Positions 32,043 to 40,807 of a stretch of DNA of 64,000 bases are shown here, piece after piece (the first letter of the stretch is position 1; each line of letters begins with the position of its first letter). Source of the DNA: an uncultured Prevotellaceae bacterium (lineage in GTDB: Bacteria > Bacteroidota > Bacteroidia > Bacteroidales > Bacteroidaceae); assembly GCA_902781315.1 (NCBI GenBank), contig CACZIT010000020.1, forward strand, positions 1 through 64,000, in the 5' to 3' direction. Both the position numbers and the translations under genes were made by a program. The notes under the pieces were generated by a model, which made no database searches, was not told where the DNA came from, and was given only the letters and a program-made list of their open reading frames with translations.

Positions 32043-33299
32043 ATTGCCAAGGACTTCGTTGGGGGTGATTTGGCCACCGGTGATTTCGGCAAGGATGTCG
32101 AGGACTTGGCGAAGGTCTTCGCTAAGGAGGTCGCCGCTCATTTGCATGTCAAGACCGGCGAGGACGCGCTGGAGGGCTTCGTGAGCACGGAGGAGAGCGT
32201 CGTAGTGGCGGGCGTTGGTGATGATGACATCAGAATCGGAGGTCTTGGGGGCAGCAGCGATGAGTTGCTGCTTCAGGGCTTCGAGACCTACGCCATACTT
32301 GGCTTGGAAGGTTGAGGTTTTGTTCTCGATGCGGATGACGGTCTGGCCGTCGCGGGTCTCGATGTCGGGGTAGGGGACACCGGGCTCGGTCATCAGCAAG
32401 ATGATGCGGGCTCGCTGGGCTGCGGCTTTTGAACGCTCGATGCCGAGACTTTCTATTTGGTCATCGGTATGGCGGATGCCGGCTGTGTCAATAAAACGGA
32501 AGGAGATGCCACCTAGCTGCATGGTGTCTTCGATGGCATCGCGGGTGGTGCCTTGAATGTCGCTTACGATGGCACGCTCTTCGCCCAGCAAGGCGTTGAG
32601 CAGGGTGCTTTTACCTACATTTGGCGCGCCTATGATGGCTACGGGGATGCCGTTCTTAAGGGCATTGCCTGTCTGGAAGGTGTCGGCCAGATGGGTGATA
32701 TGATTGTCAATAGTTTTGGCAAGTTCCAGCAATTCGCTGCGGTCGGCAAATTCGAGGTCTTCGTGGTCGGAGAAGTCGAGTTCGAGTTCGAGGAGCGAGG
32801 TGAGCTTGAGCAGCTGCTCACGCATGTTGGCTAACTCCGAGGAGATGCCTCCACGCAGTTGGCTCATGGCCATGTGATGGGTGGCGCGGTTGGTGGAGGC
32901 GATGAGGTCGGCTACGGCTTCCGCTTGCGAGAGATCCATCTTGCCGTTGAGATAGGCGCGCTGGGTGTATTCACCAGGGCCAGCCATCCGACAGCCATGC
33001 TGCACCAGGAGTTCCAGCACCTTGTTTAATATATAGCGTGAGCCGTGACAGCTGATCTCAACAGAGTCTTCGCCAGTGTAGCTATGAGGAGCTTTAAAAA
33101 CTGAGACCATAGCCTCATCGATGACGTCGGTGCCATCGGTGAGACGGGTAAAGTGGACGGTGTTGGCTTCGACGGGGTCGAAGCATACGGAACAGATGGC
33201 GCTGACCACGCTGAAGGATAACGGGCCGCTGATGCGGATGATGCCGAGGGCTCCACCAGGAGCAGTTGCGAGAGCACAGATAGTGTCGTTGTTGCTCAT
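32022..33299 (-). CDS. mnmE: tRNA uridine-34 modification GTPase MnmE, C-terminal motif replaced
   Basis: A 425-residue GTPase starting at ATG 33299. With MnmG it makes the cmnm5 modification of U34. N-terminal tetrahydrofolate-binding domain (ATAPGGALGIIRISGP, YTGEDSVEI), helical domain, and an inserted G domain: GAPNVGKSTLLNAL, DIQGTTRD, DTAGI. The G4 motif reads NKTS instead of NKxD. The chain ends NIFSNLN, while MnmE proteins normally end in FCIGK, whose Cys is needed for modification in E. coli. The end was most likely replaced by insertion of the element, so activity is doubtful. The start overlaps the DUF3784 stop as ATGA. Confidence 0.92.
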   Translation of the reverse strand: MSNNDTICALATAPGGALGIIRISGPLSFSVVSAICSVCFDPVEANTVHFTRLTDGTDVIDEAMVSVFKAPHSYTGEDSVEISCHGSRYILNKVLELLVQHGCRMAGPGEYTQRAYLNGKMDLSQAEAVADLIASTNRATHHMAMSQLRGGISSELANMREQLLKLTSLLELELDFSDHEDLEFADRSELLELAKTIDNHITHLADTFQTGNALKNGIPVAIIGAPNVGKSTLLNALLGEERAIVSDIQGTTRDAIEDTMQLGGISFRFIDTAGIRHTDDQIESLGIERSKAAAQRARIILLMTEPGVPYPDIETRDGQTVIRIENKTSTFQAKYGVGLEALKQQLIAAAPKTSDSDVIITNARHYDALLRAHEALQRVLAGLDMQMSGDLLSEDLRQVLDILAEITGGQITPNEVLGNIFSNLN

Positions 33300-33595
33300 T
33301 TCTTTTTGGCCCAAGTATTGGCAAGGATAATGAAAACCATCGTTACAAGGATGAATGCAAAGAAAGCCCCCATCTGTGTTGCACGGTTGCTTTCAATGAT
33401 GGGTTGGATGCTCAGAAAGCCGGCGGTTATTACGCAAATGATAGCCATCAGTAAACGCAACCGCTTGATGTTGACTTTGCTTTTTTCTTCTTCACTCGCA
33501 GTATTATAACCGGCAATGAGTTTATCACCCTTACCCATCAGAAAGATGACGGCAAGGATGATAAATAAGATGGACATAATGACTGAAACAATCAT
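33296..33595 (-). CDS. DUF3784 membrane protein
   Basis: A 99-residue protein starting at ATG 33595, with three membrane helices (VIMSILFIILAVIFLMG, LRLLMAIICVITAGFLSI and GAFFAFILVTMVFIILA) and the GYNTASEEEKSKVN loop typical of DUF3784. Function unknown. It overlaps the phosphorylase gene upstream and mnmE downstream, each by an ATGA, so the three are translationally coupled. Confidence 0.8.
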   Translation of the reverse strand: MIVSVIMSILFIILAVIFLMGKGDKLIAGYNTASEEEKSKVNIKRLRLLMAIICVITAGFLSIQPIIESNRATQMGAFFAFILVTMVFIILANTWAKKK

Positions 33596-34461
33596 ATGCG
33601 GTCGAGCACTTTCTGGATGAGTGTGTCGATGGAGTTTTTGTACTCGGTGTTCATCTCGGTGGTGTAGCGGTTGGCGATGACCATGCAACAAGTCATGGCA
33701 CGATGGCCGAGGAGCGAGGCAAGACCAGCGAGGGCGGAGGATTCCATCTCGAAGTTGCAGATTTTCAAGTTGTTATACTCGAATGATTCAACCTTTTTGT
33801 TCTGGTCAGGGTCGGCAATATTGGCACGAAGCACACGCCCTTGAGGACCATAGAAACCACCGCAAGAGATGGTGTAGCCCCGCACCATATCGTCTTGAGC
33901 AATCTGCTCGATGAGGTCTGCGTCGGCAATGGACACATAGGGTGCTCCCTTGATGGGATTCCACTGCATGTGCTCTTTGAAGGCCTCTTCCATCTCGAGG
34001 TCGCACACATCGTTGCGGTCGGCATAGAAGTTGAGGAGGCCGTCGAAGCCGATGCTCTTCACGGAAGCCACGAAACTGCCTGTGGGAGTGAAAGGCTGCA
34101 GGCCACCGCAGGTGCCGATGCGCACACAGGTGAGCGTGCGGTGTTCGGGTTTCTCGGTGCGAGTTTCATAGTCGATGTTGGCGAGTGTATCGAGCTCGTT
34201 CATGACGATGTCGATGTTGTCGCACCCGATGCCATGGCTCTGACAAGTGATGCGTTTTCCTTTGTAGGTACCGGTGATGGTATGGAATTCGCGACTTTGC
34301 ACTTCGCACTCGATGGTGTCGAAATGAGCGGCCACAGTATTAACGCGGGCAGGATCGCCTACGAGTATTACTTTGTCGGCGAGTTGCTCGGGCTTCAGGT
34401 GAAGGTGGAAGCACGAGCCGTCGGCATTGATGATAAGTTCAGATTCAGGAAAATGTTTCAT
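33592..34461 (-). CDS. Nucleoside (uridine-type) phosphorylase
   Basis: A 289-residue PNP/UDP-family enzyme that splits nucleosides with phosphate for base salvage. Typical features: VILVGDPARVNTVAAHFD near the N-terminus (phosphate site), RIGTCGGLQPF in the middle, and the purine/pyrimidine-site Glu in ICNFEMESSALAGLA. Overall closer to uridine phosphorylases than to AMP nucleosidase by size. First gene of the coupled run to mnmE. Substrate choice between uridine and purine nucleosides is not certain. Confidence 0.8.
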   Translation of the reverse strand: MKHFPESELIINADGSCFHLHLKPEQLADKVILVGDPARVNTVAAHFDTIECEVQSREFHTITGTYKGKRITCQSHGIGCDNIDIVMNELDTLANIDYETRTEKPEHRTLTCVRIGTCGGLQPFTPTGSFVASVKSIGFDGLLNFYADRNDVCDLEMEEAFKEHMQWNPIKGAPYVSIADADLIEQIAQDDMVRGYTISCGGFYGPQGRVLRANIADPDQNKKVESFEYNNLKICNFEMESSALAGLASLLGHRAMTCCMVIANRYTTEMNTEYKNSIDTLIQKVLDRI

Positions 34462-34485
34462 AATGGTATATATGATTTTTTAAAA

Positions 34486-35649
34486 TTATTGTCTTACCCT
34501 TGTTTCTATGTAGCGGATTTCCTTTGCCATTTGTGCAAGTCGTGGCTGTGATTCAAGAATTTGGTGCTCGAGTCGGAGCATGGATTCTTTCATCTGCCGT
34601 TGCTCGCGTGCAGAGGCATTAGCGTATTTGTCGCGCTGCATCTCGAGGGTACGTACATCAGTGGCGAGTGTTGACTCGAGTTCGGCGTACTGCTTATAGA
34701 GTTGACGCGACTGAGGCGAACGGAAGTCGCTGAGCTGATGGTAAGTCAGTTGGTCGTTGATGACAAAAGAAAATGAACTGCCGCTGCTCTTTCGAGCCTG
34801 CTGACTGAGCATGTTCTGATAACGCTCAAGTGCTTCCTGCCGGTCGCCGAAACGCCAAGTGTCGCTGATGCTGGTGAGGCGTGCGAAGCAGCGCAGTTGG
34901 TCGTCGGAGAGGTCTTCGTCCTCAAAGCTGACGCGCGGAAATTGAGGAACGAAAGTGTAGATACAAACCTTTCCTTCAGGCTGATGGCGGTCGCTGACGA
35001 GATAGCCCAGTTCGTTGACTTCGTCGATGGCAAGAAGATAGTCGTTTGCCGTGGAGTTGAAAGGCAGACCGTAGTTTTCAGGGCGATAGAAAGTGCCCGA
35101 CTCAGTATCGTAGAGTGTCATGAAAATGTCATATCCTCCTATGCTGTTCTCGCCTTTGGCAGCAAAGAAGAGAGTCATGCCGTCGGACATGAGGAAAGGA
35201 TAGTTGGGCGAGCGATAGTCGGCTCCAAACTCCGTGAGTTCGCGTGGTTTACTCCACTGGTTTCCAAGACGATCGATGGAGTAGAGGCGTGTGGAGAGCG
35301 TGTCGCCATCGGCATAGTAGCATCGATCGCCGAACTCATTCTGGAAAACGGCAAGAGGAACTTGCGTGGGGCGGTCGAAGAACTGTTCGTAACTGCTGAT
35401 GGTTCCAGCCTCGGGTGCCAGTGGAATCTGACTAAGGAACGTTGCCTTGTCGACTACAACGCTATCTACAAACAAAATCTTTGCCGTAGCTGGCAGCATT
35501 GTTTTGAAAAGTTTCTGTGCGGGTGTTTCTTCAACTACGACTGGTTGAGCCGCAGGAGTTGCCTTGCGAACTGTTTTACGCTTTTGTGCCATGATGGGCA
35601 TGGCGACTGACATGAGTAATGCGATGGCAATGATATTCTTTGTCTTCAT
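34486..35649 (-). CDS. Secreted PD40/TolB-like propeller protein
   Basis: A 387-residue exported protein with signal peptide (MKTKNIIAIALLMSVAMPIMAQ). The middle has PD40-type propeller strands (LMSDGMTLFFAAKGENSIGG then YDIFMTLYD) as in the OmpA-associated proteins of Bacteroidota; the C-terminal 100 residues form a coiled coil (RSPQSRQLYKQYAELE onwards). No OmpA domain follows. A minus-strand TAACTTTG box lies near 35,680. The role in the cell envelope is unknown. Confidence 0.75.
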   Translation of the reverse strand: MKTKNIIAIALLMSVAMPIMAQKRKTVRKATPAAQPVVVEETPAQKLFKTMLPATAKILFVDSVVVDKATFLSQIPLAPEAGTISSYEQFFDRPTQVPLAVFQNEFGDRCYYADGDTLSTRLYSIDRLGNQWSKPRELTEFGADYRSPNYPFLMSDGMTLFFAAKGENSIGGYDIFMTLYDTESGTFYRPENYGLPFNSTANDYLLAIDEVNELGYLVSDRHQPEGKVCIYTFVPQFPRVSFEDEDLSDDQLRCFARLTSISDTWRFGDRQEALERYQNMLSQQARKSSGSSFSFVINDQLTYHQLSDFRSPQSRQLYKQYAELESTLATDVRTLEMQRDKYANASAREQRQMKESMLRLEHQILESQPRLAQMAKEIRYIETRVRQ

Positions 35650-35732
35650 TCGGATTTAAACTTGTTTTGAAAAAACAAAGTTACGAAAAAAAAGCAAAGG
35701 AGCGTGTCGTATGGTTGAAGAATTAAGTGTTT

Positions 35733-36458
35733 TTAATAATCGCGGCTGTCTTCAACGAGTTTGCCTTCGCGCTCGAGGGCGTGCCAAAGTGAATAGCGGA
35801 ACTCAGGATTGAGTTGGTTCATTTGCTCGTAGACGGCATGGATGCTGGTGCGATGAGTGTCGGTGTCGTAGGGGCAGAGTTTCTTTTGGGGCTGGTAGTG
35901 TTGAGCCTCGGCAAAATCACGGATGTCAGCCTCGTGGCACAGGCAAAGCGGGCGGATGATGGCCAACGGCATTTTCTTCATGCGCAGCAAGGCAGGCATG
36001 GAGTCGAACCGGCCTTGGAAGGTGAGGTTCATTAGTGCCGTGTGGAGTATGTCGTCCTGATGGTGGCCGAGTGCAATTTTCTGGCAACCAAGTTCCTGCG
36101 CCAGGTTGAAGATTTGTTTGCGACGGTTCCAGGAACAGAGGAAGCAGGGCGTCTTCTGCTTGCGTGTGGGTGTTTCGTCGACGTCGAAGCGGGTAGTCAG
36201 GATATGCAGGGGCACGTCGAGGCGGCGGCAGAAGTCTTCCAGGTAAGAGGTGTCGGTTTCGTAGGCTATATTCTCCATTCGCACGTGGACTGCTGACAGC
36301 TGGAAGCGCGGCGGATAGATGTGGCGGCGCTCTGCTAACAACTGTAGCAGGCACAGCGAGTCCTTGCCTCCAGAGAGCGCCACCAGCACGTGCTCGCCAT
36401 CCTCAATGAGGCGATATTCGCGCAGGGCACGGGTGAGGAGGCGTAGGAGGTGATTCAA
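35733..36458 (-). CDS. ttcA: tRNA 2-thiocytidine synthetase TtcA-like protein
   Basis: A 241-residue PP-loop ATPase. VALSGGKDSLCLL is the pyrophosphatase loop; CFLCSWNRRKQIF holds the CxxC and a further Cys follows in KKLCPYDT, matching the Fe-S ligands of TtcA, which thiolates C32 of some tRNAs. GHHQDDILHTALMNLTFQGR is the usual family segment. A close relative in thiolation (TtuA) is possible, but length and motifs fit TtcA. Confidence 0.85.
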   Translation of the reverse strand: MNHLLRLLTRALREYRLIEDGEHVLVALSGGKDSLCLLQLLAERRHIYPPRFQLSAVHVRMENIAYETDTSYLEDFCRRLDVPLHILTTRFDVDETPTRKQKTPCFLCSWNRRKQIFNLAQELGCQKIALGHHQDDILHTALMNLTFQGRFDSMPALLRMKKMPLAIIRPLCLCHEADIRDFAEAQHYQPQKKLCPYDTDTHRTSIHAVYEQMNQLNPEFRYSLWHALEREGKLVEDSRDY

Positions 36459-36497
36459 ATTTTTAAAAATCGAGAGTTGGGAATGAAAAGCGAGGGG

Positions 36498-36866
36498 CTA
36501 CTTCATGAACACGAGGTAGACAGCGCAGATGATGAGCAGGAACGCAAGGATGTGGTTCCAATGCAGGTGGTCGCCCTGGAACATGATGTTGGCAATGACG
36601 ACGAAGACCGCCAGCGAGATGCATTCCTGAATGACTTTCAGTTGGACGAGCGAAAAGGGACCGCCGTTGCCGATGAATCCCATGCGGTTGGCCGGCACCT
36701 GACAACAATACTCCAGAAAAGCAATGCCCCACGAAAACACGATGACACCCAGCAGGGGCCAGTTGTTGCTGATGCCAGACTGCTGAAGACGAAGATGCCC
36801 ATACCAAGCAAGCGTCATGAAGACGTTGCTTAGTATGAGCAAAATGATGGTATAAAGTCCGTTCAT
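36498..36866 (-). CDS. DUF486/DMT-like small membrane protein
   Basis: A 122-residue protein with four membrane helices and the DUF486 signature (LSNVFMTLAWYGHLR, SWGIAFLEYCCQVPANRMGF, LKVIQECISLAVF). Members resemble half-size drug/metabolite transporters; substrate unknown. It lies downstream of the fused oxidoreductase, separated by a pair of tandem hairpins. Confidence 0.85.
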   Translation of the reverse strand: MNGLYTIILLILSNVFMTLAWYGHLRLQQSGISNNWPLLGVIVFSWGIAFLEYCCQVPANRMGFIGNGGPFSLVQLKVIQECISLAVFVVIANIMFQGDHLHWNHILAFLLIICAVYLVFMK

Positions 36867-36880
36867 TTCAGATGGATAGG

Positions 36881-36954
36881 GTTGCTGTGGTACAGCAACA
36901 TACGAAACTTATTGGTTGCTGTGGTACAGCAACAGACTAACTTATTGGTTGCTG
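36881..36954. repeat. Tandem hairpin repeat at the 3' end of the oxidoreductase gene
   Basis: GTTGCTG...CAGCAAC (7-bp stems) occurs at 36881-36899 and 36915-36933; the GTTGCTG half recurs at 36948-36954 within the last codons of the oxidoreductase gene. The units are 33-34 bp apart, so the gene end seems to have been duplicated in tandem. Confidence 0.6.
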
Positions 36955-39302
36955 AGACGTTCGTGCATATTCTGGGCGGCACGACGGCCGTCGCCCATAG
37001 CCAGAATGACAGTTGCACCACCGCGCACGATGTCGCCACCGGCAAAGATGTTCGGACGCGACGACTGCATGCCTTCGTTGACAGCGATCGTGTTCTTGCG
37101 GCCGAGCTCAAGGCCTTCGATGGACTTTGGTACGAGCGGGTTGGGCGATACGCCAATGGCCACGATGACCTGATCGACATCGATAGTGACGGTTTTTCCT
37201 TCTACGGGCACGGGCGAACGACGGCCGGAAGCATCTGGCTCGCCCAGCTCCATTACCTGTAGTACTGCTGCGCGAACGGCACCCTTTTCGTCGGCCAGAT
37301 ATTCGATGGGATTGTGCAGCGTGAGGAAGTTGATTCCTTCTTCCTTGGCGTGCTTCACCTCCTCGAGACGTGCGGGCATCTCGGCCTCAGAACGACGGTA
37401 GACGATAGTTACCTCGGCACCCAGACGCTTGGCTGTACGGCAGGAGTCCATGGCTGTGTTGCCACCACCGACAACGAGCACGCGGTGAGCCTCGTTAAGC
37501 GGCGTGTCGGACTTTGGATTGGCAGCATCCATCAGGTTGACACGCGTCAGATATTCGTTCGACGACATGATGTTCAGGTAGTTCTCGCCTGGGATGTTCA
37601 TGAAGTTGGGCAGACCAGCACCGCTTGCTACGAAGATGCCTTTAAATCCTTCATCCTCAAGCTCTTGTGTACTGATGGTTTTACCAACGATTACATCTGT
37701 TTGGAAGTGTACGCCCATCTTTTTCAAGTTGTCGATTTCTACATCGACGATTTTGTTGGGCAGACGGAATTCGGGGATGCCATACTTCAGCACACCGCCA
37801 ATCTCGTGCAGAGCCTCGAAGACGTGAACGTCGTAGCCAAACTTGGCCATGTCGCCTGCGAAGGAGAGACCGGCAGGACCTGAGCCCACGACAGCTACCT
37901 TGATACCGTTGGCGGGAGCCATGTCGGGCAGGGAGATTTGTCCACTCTCACGTTCGTAGTCGGCTGCAAAACGCTCAAGGTATCCAATGGCCACAGCGGG
38001 ATGATTCATCTTCAGGTGAATACAGCGGCTCTCGCATTGCTTCTCCTGTGGGCATACGCGTCCGCATACGGCAGGCAGGGCCGACGTCTGCTTCAGCACC
38101 TTGGCAGCCGAGAGGAAGTCGCCGCGCTCTATGTTCTTGATGAACGACGGAATGTTGATGTTCACGGGACAACCTTCCACGCAAGTTGGCTTCGGGCAGT
38201 CGAGGCATCGCTTGGCCTCGGTGAGAGCCATCTCGGCGGTGAGGCCGATGTTCACCTCTTCCGTTCGTGTGGTGGCACGATAGACAGGGTCTAACTCTGG
38301 CATGACGACGCGCGGGATGAGCGTGCGCTCCTTCGGCTTCATCGAGGCCCGCAGCTCCTTGCGCCACTCGGCATCGCGGTCGGTGAGCGACTCGGTGGGG
38401 GCGGCAGAGGTGGTATCGGAACCTACGGAAGCCTGAGGGGCTTCAGCGGCTTTCTTTTCGCTTTCGCAGGTGGGGCAGACGTGGTCTTCGTAGTGCTCCA
38501 TCTCGTCGAGCTCGGCCTTCTTGAAGGTACCCATGCGCTTAAACATCTCGTCCCAGTCAACCTGATGACCGTCGAACTCAGGTCCGTCGATGCAGACGAA
38601 CTTCGTCTTGCCGCCGATGGTGAGACGGCAGGCACCGCACATGCCCGTGCCGTCAACCATGATGGTGTTCAGCGACACGTCGGTAGGAATGTTGTATTTC
38701 TGCGTGAGCAGGCAGGAGAACTTCATCATGATGGGAGGGCCAATGGCGAAGACGCGGTCGACGTGTGGCTCTTGCTGGATGAACTTCTCGATGCCCACCG
38801 TCACTACGCCCTTTTCGCCGTAGGAGCCATCGTCGGTCATGATGATGACTTCGTCAGACGACTCGCGCACCTTGTCCTCCATAATGATGAGGTCCTTTGA
38901 GCGGCCGGCCAGTACGGAGAGCACGCGGTTGCCCGCAGCCTTCAGTGCCTGGATGATAGGCAGCATGGGAGCCACGCCCACGCCGCCGCCGGCACAGATT
39001 ACCGTGCCGAAGTTTTCGATGTGGGTGGGGTTGCCAAGTGGGCCTACCACATCAGCAATCATGTCGCCCTCGTTGAGACGGCAAAGTTTTGTTGAGGACA
39101 GACCAACAGTCTGCACGACAAGCGTGATGGTGCCTCGGGCAATGTCAGCCTCGGCAATGGTAAGCGGCATGCGCTCGCCGAGTTTGTCGACGCGCACGAT
39201 GACAAAGTTGCCAGCCTTGCGGCTCTTGGCGATGAGCGGTGCCTCCACTTCCAGCAGGAAGACTTTCTCGGAGAGTTGCTCTTTGCGAACGATCTTGTTC
39301 AT
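36942..39302 (-). CDS. Fused ferredoxin-NADP reductase subunit/GltD-like oxidoreductase
   Basis: A 786-residue fusion. The N-terminal part (about 1-285) is a FAD/NAD-binding reductase of the PyrK/NfnA/SudB kind (VICAGGGVGVAPMLPI, then GTGMCGACRLTIGGKTKFVC with the 2Fe-2S Cys cluster). The C-terminal part (about 335-786) is GltD/NfnB-like: 4Fe-4S Cys motifs (CLDCPKPTCVEGCPVNI, CGRVCPQEKQCESRC) and two dinucleotide folds (VVGSGPAGLSFAGDMAKFG, VVGGGNTAMDSCRTAKRLG). Often annotated as a DHOD B/glutamate synthase small-chain fusion. An electron-bifurcating NADH-ferredoxin/NADPH role is likely by homology to Nfn. Confidence 0.88.
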   Translation of the reverse strand: MNKIVRKEQLSEKVFLLEVEAPLIAKSRKAGNFVIVRVDKLGERMPLTIAEADIARGTITLVVQTVGLSSTKLCRLNEGDMIADVVGPLGNPTHIENFGTVICAGGGVGVAPMLPIIQALKAAGNRVLSVLAGRSKDLIIMEDKVRESSDEVIIMTDDGSYGEKGVVTVGIEKFIQQEPHVDRVFAIGPPIMMKFSCLLTQKYNIPTDVSLNTIMVDGTGMCGACRLTIGGKTKFVCIDGPEFDGHQVDWDEMFKRMGTFKKAELDEMEHYEDHVCPTCESEKKAAEAPQASVGSDTTSAAPTESLTDRDAEWRKELRASMKPKERTLIPRVVMPELDPVYRATTRTEEVNIGLTAEMALTEAKRCLDCPKPTCVEGCPVNINIPSFIKNIERGDFLSAAKVLKQTSALPAVCGRVCPQEKQCESRCIHLKMNHPAVAIGYLERFAADYERESGQISLPDMAPANGIKVAVVGSGPAGLSFAGDMAKFGYDVHVFEALHEIGGVLKYGIPEFRLPNKIVDVEIDNLKKMGVHFQTDVIVGKTISTQELEDEGFKGIFVASGAGLPNFMNIPGENYLNIMSSNEYLTRVNLMDAANPKSDTPLNEAHRVLVVGGGNTAMDSCRTAKRLGAEVTIVYRRSEAEMPARLEEVKHAKEEGINFLTLHNPIEYLADEKGAVRAAVLQVMELGEPDASGRRSPVPVEGKTVTIDVDQVIVAIGVSPNPLVPKSIEGLELGRKNTIAVNEGMQSSRPNIFAGGDIVRGGATVILAMGDGRRAAQNMHERLSNQ

Positions 39303-39320
39303 AATGTTTTTGGTTTTAGG

Positions 39321-39356
39321 TAGACTAGATTGACTAGACAGGCTAGATAGATTAGA
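39321..39356. repeat. 9-bp-period CTAGA tandem repeat
   Basis: TAGACTAGA, TTGACTAGA, CAGGCTAGA and TAGATTAGA are adjacent 9-bp units (39321-39356) filling the gap between serS and the oxidoreductase gene. It has the same period as the ICE arrays but a different core. Confidence 0.65.
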
Positions 39357-39358
39357 TA

Positions 39359-40690
39359 TTAAAAAGGTTTCTCGTCGATGATCTCGAAGCCGCAGTAGGG
39401 CACCAGGGCCTTCGGTACGCGGATGCCTTCGGGAGTCTGGTTGTTCTCGAGGATGGCAGCCACGATGCGGGGCAGGGCGAGAGCCGAGCCGTTGAGGGTG
39501 TGGCAGAGTTCAATCTTCTTGTCCTCGGCATGGCGGTAGCGGCATTTCAGGCGGTTGGCCTGATAAGTGTCGAAGTTGCTGACTGACGACACCTCGAGCC
39601 AGCGGCCCTGAGCCTCGGAGTAGACTTCGAAGTCGTAGCAGATGGCAGAGGTGAAGCTCTGGTCGCCGCCGCAGAGCAAAAGAATGCGATAGGGCAGTTC
39701 GAGCTTCTTCAGCAGACCTTCCACGTGCTCCAGCATCTCCTTGTGACTTTCTTTGGAGTGCTCAGGCTTGTCAATGCGCACAATCTCAATCTTTGAGAAC
39801 TCGTGCAGGCGGTTCAGTCCGCGCACGTCCTTGCCATAAGAGCCAGCCTCGCGACGGAAGCACTCCGTGTAGGCGCAGTTCTTGATGGGCAGGTCCTTCT
39901 CGTCGAGGATCACGTCGCGGTAGATATTCGTCACAGGCACCTCGGCAGTCGGAATCAGGTAGAAGTCGTCGACCTCGGCATGATACATTTGGCCCTCCTT
40001 GTCGGGCAGTTGGCCGGTGCCGTAGCCCGATGCAGCATTCACCACCGTCGGCGGCATAATCTCGGTGTAGCCCGACTTGCGAGCCTCGTCGAGGAAGAAG
40101 TTGATGAGCGCGCGCTGCAGGCGGGCACCCTTACCGATGTAGACAGGGAATCCGGCACCCGTGATCTTCACGCCCAGGTCGAAGTCGATGAGGTTGTATT
40201 TCTTTGCCAACTCCCAGTGGGGCAGCGGATTCTCAATGCCCAGCGTAGGATTCTCCGTCCAGTTGCCGACGGTATCCTCGGCAGTGCACTCCTTCAGGTT
40301 CGATTTCACCACATGGTTGTCCTCGGCGGCGCGTCCCTCAGGTACTTCGTCGTATGGGATGTTCGGAATTTGGCAGAGCATCGTGGTCAGTTCCTGCTCA
40401 GCGTTAGCCATGACCTCCTGCAGATCTTTATCCTTCTGCTTGAAGTCGGCCACCTGCATCTTCACTTGTTCGGCCTCGTCGCGCTTGCCCTGCTTCATGA
40501 GCATGCCTATCTGAGCGGCCAGTTGCTTGGCCTGTTGTTTTGTCTGGTCGAGCTCGCGCTGAGCTTCGCGGCGACGTTTGTCGACTGCCATAACTTGTTC
40601 AATGGCTTCGCGAGCTCCATTGAAGTGCTTTTTCTCAAGGCCACTGATGACCCGTTCTGTTTCCTCACTGATGAGTTTTAGTGTAAGCAT
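39359..40690 (-). CDS. serS: Seryl-tRNA synthetase
   Basis: A 443-residue class II aminoacyl-tRNA synthetase that charges tRNA-Ser. The N-terminal coiled-coil arm (about 25-110) and the catalytic core are complete: motif 1 near KSGYTEIMPPTVVN, motif 2 FRREAGSYGKDVRGLNRLHE, motif 3 NGSALALPRIVAAILEN. TAEVP of the Ser-binding loop is present. Transcribed away from mutY from a shared promoter region with a minus-strand TAATTTTG box. Confidence 0.95.
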   Translation of the reverse strand: MLTLKLISEETERVISGLEKKHFNGAREAIEQVMAVDKRRREAQRELDQTKQQAKQLAAQIGMLMKQGKRDEAEQVKMQVADFKQKDKDLQEVMANAEQELTTMLCQIPNIPYDEVPEGRAAEDNHVVKSNLKECTAEDTVGNWTENPTLGIENPLPHWELAKKYNLIDFDLGVKITGAGFPVYIGKGARLQRALINFFLDEARKSGYTEIMPPTVVNAASGYGTGQLPDKEGQMYHAEVDDFYLIPTAEVPVTNIYRDVILDEKDLPIKNCAYTECFRREAGSYGKDVRGLNRLHEFSKIEIVRIDKPEHSKESHKEMLEHVEGLLKKLELPYRILLLCGGDQSFTSAICYDFEVYSEAQGRWLEVSSVSNFDTYQANRLKCRYRHAEDKKIELCHTLNGSALALPRIVAAILENNQTPEGIRVPKALVPYCGFEIIDEKPF

Positions 40691-40807
40691 AATAATATTT
40701 ACGATTTTAATGATTTACAAATTACAATCTGCAAAATTACAAAAAATATTTATCAATTGCACAAACTATTCGAAATTTATGCTTAATTTTGTACCAAAAT
40801 TATCAAT
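40691..40807. promoter_or_regulatory. Divergent serS/mutY promoter region
   Basis: Minus strand TAATTTTG (plus 40732-40739) fits serS; plus strand TAATTTTG (40784-40791) fits mutY with a leader of about 10 nt. The gap is A+T-rich and holds no ORF. Confidence 0.6.
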
